The position numbers and the translations under genes are program-made. Positions 16,152 to 25,613 of a stretch of 64,000 nucleotides of DNA are shown here, piece after piece; positions within the stretch are counted from its first letter, which is position 1, and every line of letters starts with the position of its first letter. Under the pieces are notes generated by a model that had not been told where the DNA came from, did not search any database, and saw nothing but the letters and a program-made list of their open reading frames with translations. The stretch comes from Undibacterium umbellatum. GTDB taxonomy: Bacteria; Pseudomonadota; Gammaproteobacteria; Burkholderiales; Burkholderiaceae_D. Location of the stretch: positions 372,001 to 436,000 of the forward strand of contig NZ_JACOFX010000002.1 of NCBI RefSeq assembly GCF_014284125.1, read 5' to 3'.

Positions 16152-17139
16152 TTATGCTGACTTCACTCCAGCGACTTGGCCTTTACTGCCGGTAAGCGCC
16201 TTTCCTATCCCCGTGAAACACATTACATTGAGCGGGAACTCCAAAAGCACATGCAAAAGACTCAGGAAGAATAAAACCTGCAATCCCAGATTATAGTCAT
16301 ATGCATACAGCGCTATCGACAACAGCCAAATCGTAATCGTCAAAACCAAAGTCTTCCTCGGAACCTTATGCCATTTGATGACCGATGTGTTTGAAAACCA
16401 GTTCAGGTAATGATAGGTGTAAGCAAAAGCAATAAACCGCATGATCACAAAACCTGCATCGCTGGTAAAAATCTCGCTAGTCCTTTGCAGCGTATCGAGA
16501 TGAAAAATATTGATCAAGTTAAAATTCAATGAGGCAAATTGAAAATAACTTTTGTGAACATCATTACTGACTACATACTGCAAGCCCTCTGGCTTGATAA
16601 GAAAAAAACTTGCCGCACAGATGATCAAAACCGCGATGGACAAATACCCCGAGAGCGACTTTTTCTTTCAAGGCACCAAACAACATAAACGCCAGGGTAA
16701 AAATAAAGACGTGAATAATGGTGGGAAGAAAAAGACCTATCCAGATTAAATAATCCGGAGATTTATTGTCCAAGCCCACAGCCAGCAAGGCCAGCACCAC
16801 CAGCGCAATCCGATAAAGACTGTCTTCCACCAGCACAAAAATAATCGACAAAAAAACAGCAAGCGCAACTAGGTTTGCGGCAAAAGTGCTGTCTTTAGAT
16901 AGATGTAAAAAGGCCGGGACGAAAAGCAAAAAAAAGCACAAGCCAATCAAGAAAATAAAATCGTATTTACCCTTGGTGAAATAATTTTTTTTATGCAGCC
17001 ATCCTATTTCAGTCAGGTAATGCAACGGCCCCAGCACAGCGTAAGAGAATAAAAATAGTTCGAATGGAATGACAAACGCAACGAAGCAAGAAAAAATAAT
17101 CAGGGCAGTGTTTATATAATTAATGCGGTTGGTGGTCAT
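16152..17139 (-). pseudogene. Multi-pass membrane protein gene split by a one-base frameshift
   Basis: Two overlapping frames read as one protein. The upstream frame (starting at 17139) encodes six or so membrane helices beginning MTTNRINYINTALIIFS, with the block GPLHYLTEIGWLHKKNYF. The downstream frame supplies further helices to a stop at 16152. The upstream frame stays hydrophobic until FGALKEK, then becomes meaningless; the other frame continues exactly there with SLSGYLSIAVLII. Removing one A from a run of five A near 16665 joins them into a protein of about 328 residues. It is a young pseudogene, a sequencing indel in a homopolymer or, less likely, a frameshifting gene. The family is not recognised. 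Confidence 0.7.
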
Positions 17140-17574
17140 GATTTATTGCGTTGAAGCAAAGTAAAAAAATTGACATATTATTGCGCACCGATGATATGAA
17201 GGCTTGCTTTTGTGTAGATATTTTTCGTTTAAACCAGCAAGCACCGATTCCTAAAAACCACATCGGAAAACGCTTGAGCATTTTTTTACTCAACGGCATC
17301 GCCTCATTTTCTCAATACCTATTTTTTCAATGTTGTGACGCCATATAGAATAGTTTTTGACAGGATAATTGGTCGATAACGAAAGAGATTTTTGATGACC
17401 CTACTCAGAACTGTATTTGTTATTGTATTTTCCCACACTCAATTTGAACTTAACAATGGATTACTATATCTTTGTTGAGATGAGAATTAATTGCTAAAAA
17501 GTAATTTTAAGGGGATTTAGATTACCTAAATTGAATTTCAATTGTATTACGTCACATTTCGGATGGGGATATCA
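17140..17574. other. 435-bp AT-rich region without a supported gene
   Basis: The segment is markedly AT-rich compared with the flanking housekeeping genes. A 65-codon frame starting from TTG at 17151 has no ribosome-binding site. The last bases contain GATGGGG, the ribosome-binding site of the HEPN-like gene. Confidence 0.4.
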
Positions 17575-18843
17575 ATGGTCAAAGCAAATGCAAAATTCAA
17601 TGAACTGGCCGCAACTGCTCTTGAGACTCAAATTGTAACAATCCTGAAGTCAGCTCAAGTAATTGATGGATTAGTAGATTTATTCGGGGACAGTTTTTCT
17701 GGATATAAGGCGTCTGTAAAGAAATATTTTAGCCAGTGGCTTGATGACTATGATGCTAATGGCATTATTATCCAGTCAATTATTGTTAAAATGCCGCAAG
17801 TTTTTCTAACTAAGACAAATGCAAAACTAAGTTCGGTTGTGTCAGAAGAACAAATATTGGAAGTTGCTTCTGACGTCGTTAAATATCTCTCAACTCTACC
17901 GAGAAATTATGAAATACTATTCCCTCTGCCAAACATAGAAATAAGCAGTGATATTTTTATTTTTGAAAATATCTCTCTTATTTTAGCCTCCAGAGATCAA
18001 AGAGAATTAGCTACTAGTCTTCTTGGCAAAGTGCCACTTGAAACTTACTTAAAAGTTCAAGTTTCCGGTTTTGCATCCCACTCTAGAATTCAATCAGCCA
18101 TGAGAAGCGCAATCTCAATTTTAAAAAGAATAATTCAAATTGGGGTTACGAAGAAAATTTTTGGACGCAAGATGAAATATCCAACGGGGGAAGTCCAATT
18201 TGATTTTTTCAAGCCAACACAAGATGTTCTTGAGGCTTTAATTTATGACGTTGATGATACAGTTAATCCTACGTTACGAATTAAGTTAGGCTTGGGTATG
18301 TCGAGTTACTTAAGTGACCTAACTCTATTAACAAAACAGGATCTTAATTCAAGTGCTAACGCAAATATTGCAGCATCAGCAAGCGTAGAAAATGAGATAC
18401 AGGCAATTTTAAGTTTGCCGACTGAGCTTTTAATAAGCACTGATTCGACCATATCTGATAATTCAGCCTCTCTTCGAAGTGCTTTTGAGTGGGCGTTCGA
18501 TGCATCGGCGGATGACGATAATGCCGTTGGTTATATTAAAACCTGTATTGCACTTGAAGCTTCGCTTGGAGAGGAGTCGGAAGAAGGTGGAATCACTGAG
18601 CGTCTTGCAGATCGTTGTGCTTTCCTGCTTTGCAAAACACCCGTCGATAGAAAAATAACAAGAGATAGAATGAAGCAAGTATATCGCCTTCGTTCCAAAC
18701 TTGTGCATGGTGTAAAAACTAGTATTTCTAGAGACGATCAGGAAATAGAATTTTGGGGGAGAACATATTTAGAAATGGTACTTTATATGGAGCTGAAAGC
18801 GCTTGAGGTTTGGTGGCGCAAAAAAAAATCAGCGATGCTTTGA
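17575..18843 (+). CDS. Orphan protein with a C-terminal HEPN-like (Apea-type) motif
   Basis: The 422-residue protein is soluble and mostly helical. Near the C-terminus, RSKLVH (Arg373-His378) lies in a helix after DRCAFLLCKTPVDRKITRDRMKQVYRLRSK, of which the last part resembles Apea/RiboL-PSP-HEPN proteins. The R-x4-H motif is the RNase signature of HEPN toxins and anti-phage nucleases. The N-terminal 300 residues match nothing I know. The gene is much more AT-rich than its neighbours, which suggests transfer. ATG 17575 is chosen for GGGG seven bases upstream; ATG 17563 is possible. No antitoxin-like partner is evident. Confidence 0.7.
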   Translation: MVKANAKFNELAATALETQIVTILKSAQVIDGLVDLFGDSFSGYKASVKKYFSQWLDDYDANGIIIQSIIVKMPQVFLTKTNAKLSSVVSEEQILEVASDVVKYLSTLPRNYEILFPLPNIEISSDIFIFENISLILASRDQRELATSLLGKVPLETYLKVQVSGFASHSRIQSAMRSAISILKRIIQIGVTKKIFGRKMKYPTGEVQFDFFKPTQDVLEALIYDVDDTVNPTLRIKLGLGMSSYLSDLTLLTKQDLNSSANANIAASASVENEIQAILSLPTELLISTDSTISDNSASLRSAFEWAFDASADDDNAVGYIKTCIALEASLGEESEEGGITERLADRCAFLLCKTPVDRKITRDRMKQVYRLRSKLVHGVKTSISRDDQEIEFWGRTYLEMVLYMELKALEVWWRKKKSAML

Positions 18844-19188
18844 GTTGTCAAAAACTTGCAGGGGTAATTTGGCAGCTAGCGGCGTTATGCGCATATTTTC
18901 TAGATCAAAATGTTTGATTTCCCGCTTTGCTTGATAATTTTTGTAGATTGTGAACCATTTTTTTCAGACAGGCCCAGCGGAGTAAGAAAACGAAGTATGT
19001 TTAAGATATTTGATTGCAGTCTGGGCACATCTATAGAAAATTTTCTCTAAATATTCGCCTTCTTTGATTTAACCTGGAACAGATGTTTGCTTGCAAATCC
19101 GCGCACTCAGGCTTGAATGACGTGAGTCAGCGCGGTAATATCGGGTGGAAATACTTGCTTGTAACAACACACTGAATGATAGAGGGAA
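18844..19188. other. 345-bp region without a recognised feature
   Basis: This AT-rich stretch lies between the HEPN-like gene and the next orphan gene. I see no ORF, terminator or repeat that I can support. Confidence 0.4.
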
Positions 19189-19908
19189 ATGACTCAAAAA
19201 TCGATGTTCGAGATTCATTATTGGCCGCCCGACTGCCTTGATGAATTGATGAGGGAAGTAAGCATGCATTACCTTCAACTGAGTAACGGCGGGCTGAAGG
19301 GGGTACTGCTAAGTACCCGTGCAACTGGGAGAGAATACCGCAAGTTTTTGCCAATGTATCCTGAAGTGATGTGTGAGCCGCTAGAGCGTTTCTATCTCCT
19401 GAGAAGGGCAATCGGTAAACTAAATATCGACATGCTTGACGATTTGCTCTTTTGCGCGGGATGGAGAGAATCCAATTGGGGGTCTTGGTTAGCGGCATTG
19501 GCACCCCAAGCAGAATATATTAAATTGTTGGAAAAGCGAAGACCAACTCTTCCACATGGAACAAAGGTAATTGATTTGGCTTTGGCATCGTGTGGCTCTG
19601 AATTGCGAGTCGATCTAATAGAACATTTTGATTTACTTCAAGATGTTCGTGAAATGTTGAATACGCTTCCGCCAATAAAGCTGCCGATGCGATTCTCTCT
19701 TGCATCCGAAGAGATGTTCAATCAGGAAGTGGATGCGGTAAGAGCGACATTGCGTGCGTTTGGTTTGGATGCTGCTAATGACTTGGGGAAAATGGGGATT
19801 TTGGGATATTACGGGCAAAGCTATAAAGTGTGGTTTGAAAGAGGAGCGCCTTCGTTGGCTGATTGGCTTGATAAATACCCGCAAAATCCTTCGCCCAACA
19901 TAATCTAG
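19189..19908 (+). CDS. Orphan soluble protein, function unknown
   Basis: The 239-residue protein is soluble and rich in Leu, Trp and charged residues. The segment LLFCAGWRESNWGSWLAALAP (residues 86-106) is the most distinctive part. No signal peptide or membrane helix is present and no family is recognised. AGAGGG lies just before the ATG with short spacing. It stands alone between the AT-rich HEPN-like gene and tRNA-Met. Confidence 0.6.
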   Translation: MTQKSMFEIHYWPPDCLDELMREVSMHYLQLSNGGLKGVLLSTRATGREYRKFLPMYPEVMCEPLERFYLLRRAIGKLNIDMLDDLLFCAGWRESNWGSWLAALAPQAEYIKLLEKRRPTLPHGTKVIDLALASCGSELRVDLIEHFDLLQDVREMLNTLPPIKLPMRFSLASEEMFNQEVDAVRATLRAFGLDAANDLGKMGILGYYGQSYKVWFERGAPSLADWLDKYPQNPSPNII

Positions 19909-20062
19909 AACCTTAGACAGCTTCGCGTTGGAAGAGATAGTGACTCTAAGTCTCTCAAAGCAATGGCTTTAGCGACCGCTTGCTTATGCATATCCCCTCA
20001 TTTGATAAATGTATAGAATATCTTCGCGGGTCAGTAGACCCGAAATTGGTAAATGAATAAAC

Positions 20063-20100
20063 AAAAAACCCGCTAAAGCACAAGGCTGAAAGCGGGTTCT
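20063..20100 (-). terminator. Intrinsic terminator after tRNA-Met
   Basis: Read on the minus strand, AACCCGCT and AGCGGGTT pair around a loop and are followed by a run of T. It lies about 35 bases beyond the 3' end of the tRNA and fits its terminator. Confidence 0.8.
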
Positions 20101-20133
20101 TTGCATCTGGCAGATCGCTCTGCAAGAAAATTC

Positions 20134-20210
20134 TGGTGGTGATAGGTGGACTTGAACCACCGACCCCAGCATTATGAGTGCTGTGCTCTAACCAACTGAG
20201 CTATATCACC
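20134..20210 (-). tRNA. tRNA-Met (CAT), elongator type
   Basis: Read on the minus strand, the acceptor arms GGTGATA and TATCACC enclose a D-arm (AGCTCAGTTGGTTAGAGC) and the anticodon stem CAGCA/TGCTG with loop CTCATAA. A T-arm with GTTCAAGTC and an encoded CCA follow. The length is 77 bases. The G1-C72 pair and overall sequence fit elongator rather than initiator Met tRNA. Confidence 0.95.
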
Positions 20211-20380
20211 AAGAAGCCTGCGATTATGTCAGTTTGGCTTTTGGCTGTCAATATGCAAAACCAAATTTTGATAGAAACAGCGGCTGCTTTTGCCTAAAAA
20301 GCAAAGCATTTCGGGTTTTGGACCAGAATTATGCTGTTTATTGTTCACACTGAGCTTAGCTGTGAGCCTGGCACTGCGGT

Positions 20381-21328
20381 TCATTCTGATGTTGCCAATG
20401 CCTGCCTGACACTGTCCATGATTTGCGCCTGGGCATCTGCTGCCAGGCAGTCGATGATGATGCGGTTTTGCATGGATCTTAGCCAAGTGACCTGGCGTTT
20501 GGCGAGTTGGCGGGTGGCGATGATGCCTAGTTCGCGCATTTCGGCCAGGGTGGTGATTCCATCCAGGTAATCCCAGGCCTGGCGGTAGCCTACGCAGCGT
20601 ATTGATGGCAGGTTGGCGTGCAGGTCTGGTCTTTGTTTTAGCGCTTTGACTTCCTCTATGAAGCCTTGCTGGAGCATGGTGTCAAAGCGCAGGGCGATGC
20701 GCTGGTGCAGCACGCTGCGGTCTGATGGTTCCAGCGAGATGGCGTGCATGTCAAAGGGTGGGGCGGCGCGTTCCTGTTTGGCCAGCAGGGCGGACATGGG
20801 CTGGCCGGTGATGGCGATGATTTCCAGGGCGCGTTGTATGCGCTGGCTGTCTTGTGGTTTGAGCCTTGCTGCGGTCTCTGGGTCCAGGGTTGCCAGTCTG
20901 GCGTGCAGGCCGGGCACGCCTATGCGGGCGGCTTCTGCATCAAGTTCTGCGCGTATGGCGGGGTCTGCGCCGGGCAGGTCGTCAAGGCCATCCATCAGGG
21001 CTTTGAAATACATCATGGTGCCGCCTACCAGCAGGGGTAGCTTGCCCCTGGCTTGTATTTCGCTGACCAGTCTTTGCGCGTCTTTGCGAAATTGCGCTAC
21101 TGAGTAGGACTCTGCCGGGTCGATGATGTCGATCAGGTGGTGGGGTACTGCCGCCAGTTCTTCTGCATTGGGTTTGGCCGTGCCTATGTTCATGTCGCGG
21201 TAGACAAGGGCAGAATCGACGGAGATAATTTCTGCCGGGTGGTGGCGTGCAATTTCCAGCGCGGCGGCGGTTTTGCCTGAGGCGGTAGGCCCCATGATGG
21301 CGATGACTTTGTTTACTGACATATTCAT
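20381..21328 (-). CDS. miaA: tRNA dimethylallyltransferase
   Basis: MiaA transfers a dimethylallyl group to A37 of tRNAs reading U-starting codons. The 315-residue protein begins near the P-loop [14 protein letters not shown], continues with [16 protein letters not shown] and [16 protein letters not shown], and ends with [12 protein letters not shown], all MiaA signatures. Its start overlaps the end of the upstream transporter gene by four bases, so translation may be coupled. It lies downstream of mutL with one transporter gene between, a variation on the usual mutL-miaA order. Confidence 0.95.
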   Translation of the reverse strand: MNMSVNKVIAIMGPTASGKTAAALEIARHHPAEIISVDSALVYRDMNIGTAKPNAEELAAVPHHLIDIIDPAESYSVAQFRKDAQRLVSEIQARGKLPLLVGGTMMYFKALMDGLDDLPGADPAIRAELDAEAARIGVPGLHARLATLDPETAARLKPQDSQRIQRALEIIAITGQPMSALLAKQERAAPPFDMHAISLEPSDRSVLHQRIALRFDTMLQQGFIEEVKALKQRPDLHANLPSIRCVGYRQAWDYLDGITTLAEMRELGIIATRQLAKRQVTWLRSMQNRIIIDCLAADAQAQIMDSVRQALATSE

Positions 21329-22569
21329 ACAGGTTGTTCTGCCGGAGGTTCGGCTTCAAGCAATGCTGGTAACACGCGAGCGGCGATAAAGATCAGGCTG
21401 CCCATGCAGCAGGCGATGATGGCGAGTGGATAGACCGTGCCATTATGCGTGGCGCCAACGATGCTGCCGACGATAAAGGCGACCAGCATATACAGCGCCC
21501 CCATGAGGCCAGCGGCAGTGCCTGCCTGTTGTGGGAACGGGGAGACAGAATTGGATTGCGAAATAGGGAAGTTGATGCCATGCGCACCCATGGTCATGAA
21601 CATGATGGGCGGTATCATGGCCCAGTGGTGCATGCCTGCCATGGTCAGTGTCAAGAAGCTGGCACCCGCTGCCAGTGACAGGCTGCTGCCTATGCGCAGG
21701 GTGATCCTGGTGCCATAGCGTGCATGCAAGCGGCGGCATACCACGGTGCCACTCAGGTAGCCGGATACGCCAAAGGCAAAACAATACCCAAACCAGGCTG
21801 TCGGCAAAGCCAGCACCTTGATCAGCACTACCGATGCGCCAGAGATGAAGACAAAGATGGAGCCATACGACAAGGCACCCGGCAAGGCATACACCCAAAA
21901 CACGGGCGCACCCAGCACGATGCGATAATTGCGGAGCAAGCCGCTGATGTTGGTGGCCTTGGCGTCTTTATAGAGATTGGTTTCTGGCAGACGCAAGATA
22001 ACCATGATGAGCAAGGCGGCTGCCAGCAGGGCATGCACAAAAAACGCCGCCCGCCAGCCCAGATTGACTTGCAAAAATGAACCCAGGATAGGTCCCAGCA
22101 AAGGTGCGGCAGATACCCAGCTACTGGCCTTGGAAATGACCTTGACACTGTCTTGCGGGTCATAGGCATCGCGCACGATGGCACGGGCAATGATGACAGC
22201 AGAACAGCAACCCAGTGCCTGCAAGAAGCGTGCAATGATGAGCATGCCCATGCTTTGCGATGCGCCACACAAGAGGCTGGCCAGCAGGTACAGGCTTAAC
22301 CCTGTTATTACCACGGGGCGACGGCCAAAGCGGTCAGACAAGGGGCCTATCACCAGTTGTGCGCCACCAAAGCCAGCCACGAAGATGGTCAGCGTCAATT
22401 GTACCGTAGCGGCAGGCACATCAAACACGGTGGCCAGGCTGGGCAGGGATGCCAGGTAGAGGTCAGTAGACAGCGGTTGCAGCATCAAAAATGCGGCAAT
22501 CAAAAAGAACAGCGGCGCTGTCGAGAACTGGGTGATGGCCTGGGCTGACTGGTTCATGGGGGGTTGCAT
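21325..22569 (-). CDS. Bcr/CflA-family multidrug efflux transporter (MFS)
   Basis: The roughly 414-residue protein has 12 predicted membrane helices. [19 protein letters not shown] in the first helix region is typical of Bcr/CflA exporters, and [14 protein letters not shown] is the MFS loop motif. Members export bicyclomycin, chloramphenicol or sulfonamides; the substrate here is unknown. The start is placed at ATG 22569, directly after the mutL stop; ATG 22557 is an alternative. The gene sits between mutL and miaA and probably belongs to that operon. Confidence 0.88.
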   Translation of the reverse strand: MQPPMNQSAQAITQFSTAPLFFLIAAFLMLQPLSTDLYLASLPSLATVFDVPAATVQLTLTIFVAGFGGAQLVIGPLSDRFGRRPVVITGLSLYLLASLLCGASQSMGMLIIARFLQALGCCSAVIIARAIVRDAYDPQDSVKVISKASSWVSAAPLLGPILGSFLQVNLGWRAAFFVHALLAAALLIMVILRLPETNLYKDAKATNISGLLRNYRIVLGAPVFWVYALPGALSYGSIFVFISGASVVLIKVLALPTAWFGYCFAFGVSGYLSGTVVCRRLHARYGTRITLRIGSSLSLAAGASFLTLTMAGMHHWAMIPPIMFMTMGAHGINFPISQSNSVSPFPQQAGTAAGLMGALYMLVAFIVGSIVGATHNGTVYPLAIIACCMGSLIFIAARVLPALLEAEPPAEQPV

Positions 22570-22570
22570 G

Positions 22571-24481
22571 CTATTGACCGCGCAAGAACATCTTGTCGAG
22601 GTCATTCAAACCCAGTTGCACCCAGGTTGGGCGGCCATGGTTGCACTGGTCTGAGCGTTCTGTATGTTCCATCTGGCGCAGCAGGGCATTCATTTCTGGC
22701 ACGGTCAGGCTGCGGTTGGCGCGCACGGCAGTGTGGCAAGCCAGCGTACCGAGCAATTCATTGCGCCTGTCTATCAGCACGCGTGAGCCTCCAAATTCAC
22801 GCACTTCACGCAAGACATCGCGTGCAAGTGACTGGGCATCGGCATTCTTCAAGAGAGCGGGCACGGCGCGCACGGCCAGCGTCGTCGGCGAGATGGCGGC
22901 CATATCAAAGCCCAGCGCCTTGAGCGTGTCCTGATGTTCTTCTACCGTGCCGACTTCAACTGCATCGGCAAAGAAGGTGATGGGAATCAGCATGGGTTGC
23001 ACTGGCATGCTGTTTTCATCAAGGGCGTTTTTTAACTGTTCGTAGAGTATGCGCTCATGGGCGGCATGCATGTCCACCAGTACCAGGCCCTTGCTGTTTT
23101 GTGCGAGCACATAGACGCCATGCAATTGGGCGAGGGCGAAGCCTAATGGGTAGTCGTCATCAGGCAGGCTGTTGGCAACCGGGTTGGCGGGGGCATAGCT
23201 GGCACCAGCCTCATTGACGCCACCATTGACATTGGGGCGGAAGAAAGCGCCATAGCTTTCCATGCTTTGGGTGACACCGCCATTGGGCTGTGGGCGGTAA
23301 GGGTTTTGATAGGCATTGCCGTAGCCGCTGCCACCAGTACTTCCGCCGCCAGCATAGGGGGATGGATTGGCAAACTGCGCCGCAAAAGTGGTTTGCTCAC
23401 CGGAAATCCAAGGCATGCTTCCACTCGCAGGTGCTGCCACGCCAGAGCCAGCAGACATGGGGCCAGGTACTGTGCCAAATGCAGTGGCGGATGTTTGCGC
23501 CAAGGCGCGGCTGACCGCATGAAAGACAAACTGATGCACGGAGCGGCTATCGCGAAAGCGTACTTCTATCTTGGAAGGGTGCACATTGACGTCGACCAGT
23601 GCCGGGTCCAGGTCCAGCCCCAGTACATAGGATGGATAACGGTCACCGTGCAAAACGTCCTGATACGCAGCGCGCACGGCATGGGTCAGCAGCTTGTCGC
23701 GCACAAAGCGGCCATTGACGTAAAAGAATTGCGCATCAGCGCGGGCCTTGGATGCTGTGGGCAAGCCGACAAAGCCGTGTATCCGCAAGGGGCCAGCACT
23801 TTCATCAAGTGACAGGCGGGCATTCGAGAAAGCTTCACCCAGAATCTGCGCACTGCGCTTGTCGATGGCGCTGACATTCCAGTGATCAACTGCCTTGCCA
23901 TTGTGGCTTAATGAGAACGAAACATCGGGCCTCGCCAGGGCAATACGACGCACGATCTCGGCGCAATGACCAAATTCTGTCTGCTCGGACTTTAAAAACT
24001 TGCGCCTGGCTGGGGTGTTGTAATACAGGTCTTGCACATCCACGGTGGTACCTTGTGCGCCGGATGCGGGCGAGACCTTGCCGTTTTCTATTTGCCAGGC
24101 ATGCGGTGCATCGGCAGTGCGGGTGGTCAGCGTCAGCAGCGATACCGAGGCGATCGAGGCCAGGGCCTCGCCACGAAAGCCCAGGGTAGCGACATGCTCC
24201 AGTTCATCCAGGCTGGCAATCTTGGAGGTGGCATGGCGGGCCACGGCCAGCGTTAACTGGTCGGGCGGGATACCACGGCCATTGTCGGTAATGGCAATGC
24301 GCTTGACGCCGCCTTCTTCGAGACGGATGACGACATTGCTGGCCCCGGCATCCAGGGCGTTTTCCAAAACTTCCTTGACGACGGCAGAGGGTCTTTCGAC
24401 GACTTCGCCTGCGGCGATCTGCGAAATCAGGTTGTCGGGCAGGGCCAGGATGGGGCGATGGGTAGCAGGGTTCGAATTCAT
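22571..24481 (-). CDS. mutL: DNA mismatch repair protein MutL
   Basis: MutL links MutS mismatch recognition to strand incision. The 636-residue protein has a GHKL ATPase domain (EVVERPSAVVKEVLENALDAGA falls near residue 25-45, then DNGRGIP and GFRGEALASI), a variable Pro/Gly-rich linker and a C-terminal dimerisation domain. DMHAAHERILYE corresponds to the DQHAx2Ex4E endonuclease motif with Gln replaced by Met, so incision by MutL itself is likely. The start is ATG 24481 (MNSNPATHRPI); the longer open frame adds 57 residues absent from the family. Confidence 0.95.
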   Translation of the reverse strand: MNSNPATHRPILALPDNLISQIAAGEVVERPSAVVKEVLENALDAGASNVVIRLEEGGVKRIAITDNGRGIPPDQLTLAVARHATSKIASLDELEHVATLGFRGEALASIASVSLLTLTTRTADAPHAWQIENGKVSPASGAQGTTVDVQDLYYNTPARRKFLKSEQTEFGHCAEIVRRIALARPDVSFSLSHNGKAVDHWNVSAIDKRSAQILGEAFSNARLSLDESAGPLRIHGFVGLPTASKARADAQFFYVNGRFVRDKLLTHAVRAAYQDVLHGDRYPSYVLGLDLDPALVDVNVHPSKIEVRFRDSRSVHQFVFHAVSRALAQTSATAFGTVPGPMSAGSGVAAPASGSMPWISGEQTTFAAQFANPSPYAGGGSTGGSGYGNAYQNPYRPQPNGGVTQSMESYGAFFRPNVNGGVNEAGASYAPANPVANSLPDDDYPLGFALAQLHGVYVLAQNSKGLVLVDMHAAHERILYEQLKNALDENSMPVQPMLIPITFFADAVEVGTVEEHQDTLKALGFDMAAISPTTLAVRAVPALLKNADAQSLARDVLREVREFGGSRVLIDRRNELLGTLACHTAVRANRSLTVPEMNALLRQMEHTERSDQCNHGRPTWVQLGLNDLDKMFLRGQ

Positions 24482-24575
24482 GCCATGATTATACCTGTCA
24501 GGCGTCGCAGACATTGCTGACTGGTGTATGATTGCGGCGGCTTTATCTACAGACCATCTAGACCCTGGGACAATA

Positions 24576-25229
24576 ATGGATTTTATGCAACTCTTCGGCA
24601 TGATTTTGCATGTCGATAAAATGCTGGGCACCTTCGTTACGCAGTATGGCACGCTGGTTTATGTCATTTTGTTCGCCATTGTATTTTGTGAAACGGCTTT
24701 CGTGATTTTCCCTTTCTTGCCTGGGGATTCTTTGCTATTCATTGCCGGCGCTCTTTGTGCCGCTCCTGATTCGCCAATCAATGTCTGGCTGCTGATTGCC
24801 TTATTGATCGTCGCTTCAATCACTGGCAATTCTATTAATTACTGGATAGGCAGTATGATAGGGCATAAGGTGATGGCGAAAGACTATCAGTGGATAGACC
24901 GCAGATCCCTGATGAAAACCCATGAATTCTATGAAAAACATGGTGGCAAGACGGTGGTGCTGGCGCGCTTTATCCCGCTGGTGCGTACTTTTGCTCCCTT
25001 CGTTGCCGGGTTTTCTGAAATGACACACAGAACCTTCCAGTTGTATAACGTCCTGGGTGCCTTATTGTGGGTATTCAGTGTGGTCCTCGGCGGTTATTAT
25101 TTTGGTAATATCCCTGTCGTCCGCGATCATTTGAATACCATCGTTCTGATCGGTGTTGGTGCTGCGGTAGTGCCTGTGGTACTGGGCGGATTATGGAAAT
25201 TGTTCAAGAGGCCCAACAAGGCATCCTGA
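24576..25229 (+). CDS. DedA-family (VTT-domain) membrane protein
   Basis: The 217-residue protein shows the DedA pattern: VYVILFAIVFCETAFVIFPFLPGDSLLF near the N-terminus, GNSINYWIGSMIG, and FLARFIPLVRTFAPFVAG-like residues (VLARFIPLVRTFAPFVAGF). DedA proteins are inner-membrane proteins, some of which are undecaprenyl-phosphate or lipid flippases. The start is ATG 24576 after CTGGGA. It is divergent from mutL, with 94 bases between, and a small Cys-rich gene follows. Confidence 0.9.
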   Translation: MDFMQLFGMILHVDKMLGTFVTQYGTLVYVILFAIVFCETAFVIFPFLPGDSLLFIAGALCAAPDSPINVWLLIALLIVASITGNSINYWIGSMIGHKVMAKDYQWIDRRSLMKTHEFYEKHGGKTVVLARFIPLVRTFAPFVAGFSEMTHRTFQLYNVLGALLWVFSVVLGGYYFGNIPVVRDHLNTIVLIGVGAAVVPVVLGGLWKLFKRPNKAS

Positions 25230-25247
25230 TTCAAACACGCGGGTATT

Positions 25248-25607
25248 GTGAAAGCAAAGTCCACTTCATCCCATATCATCTGGCTGCATGCCAGTGCCCC
25301 AGGCAAGCCTGCGTTGGGGCAGGCGTGTAATGGTTGTGGAGTTTGCTGTGCTGCCGAACCCTGCCCGGTGGCAAGGGTGTTTTTGTGGCAGTTCAAGGGG
25401 AGTTGCCGGGCGCTGGAGTGGCATGCCGACGTGCAGCAATATCGCTGTGGCATGTTGCTGCAGGCTGCCAGTTATGTACGCTGGTTGCCACGTGGCTGGC
25501 AAAGCTGGTTTGCAAAAAGGGTAAGGCGCTGGATTGCAGCGGGCACGGCTTGTGATTCTGATGCCAGTGCCGCTGCTGCTATTTCTACTACGAATAGCGG
25601 TGAGTGA
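25248..25607 (+). CDS. YkgJ-like Cys-cluster protein
   Basis: The 119-residue protein has the cluster CNGCGVCCAAEPCPVA (about residues 27-42) and two more Cys near 53 and 67. This resembles the YkgJ/UPF0153 Cys-cluster family, thought to bind zinc or iron. The C-terminal half is basic. The start is GTG 25248 after GCGGG. It follows the DedA gene by 18 bases and may be co-transcribed. The function is unknown. Confidence 0.7.
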   Translation: MKAKSTSSHIIWLHASAPGKPALGQACNGCGVCCAAEPCPVARVFLWQFKGSCRALEWHADVQQYRCGMLLQAASYVRWLPRGWQSWFAKRVRRWIAAGTACDSDASAAAAISTTNSGE

Positions 25608-25613
25608 CAGCTT

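Noticed and set aside
16564..16700. Programmed ribosomal frameshifting in the split membrane gene
   Set aside because: Joining the frames needs a +1 shift, and no classical slippery heptamer with downstream structure or RF2-like stop is present. An indel is simpler.
17151..17348. 65-codon plus-strand frame from TTG
   Set aside because: No ribosome-binding site, AT-rich context and no protein-like features.
17575..19908. Toxin-antitoxin pair formed by the HEPN-like gene and the 239-residue gene
   Set aside because: They are 345 bases apart, not coupled, and the second protein lacks any antitoxin-like domain.
17140..20210. Integrated genomic island at tRNA-Met
   Set aside because: No integrase gene and no repeated tRNA 3' end were found in the window.
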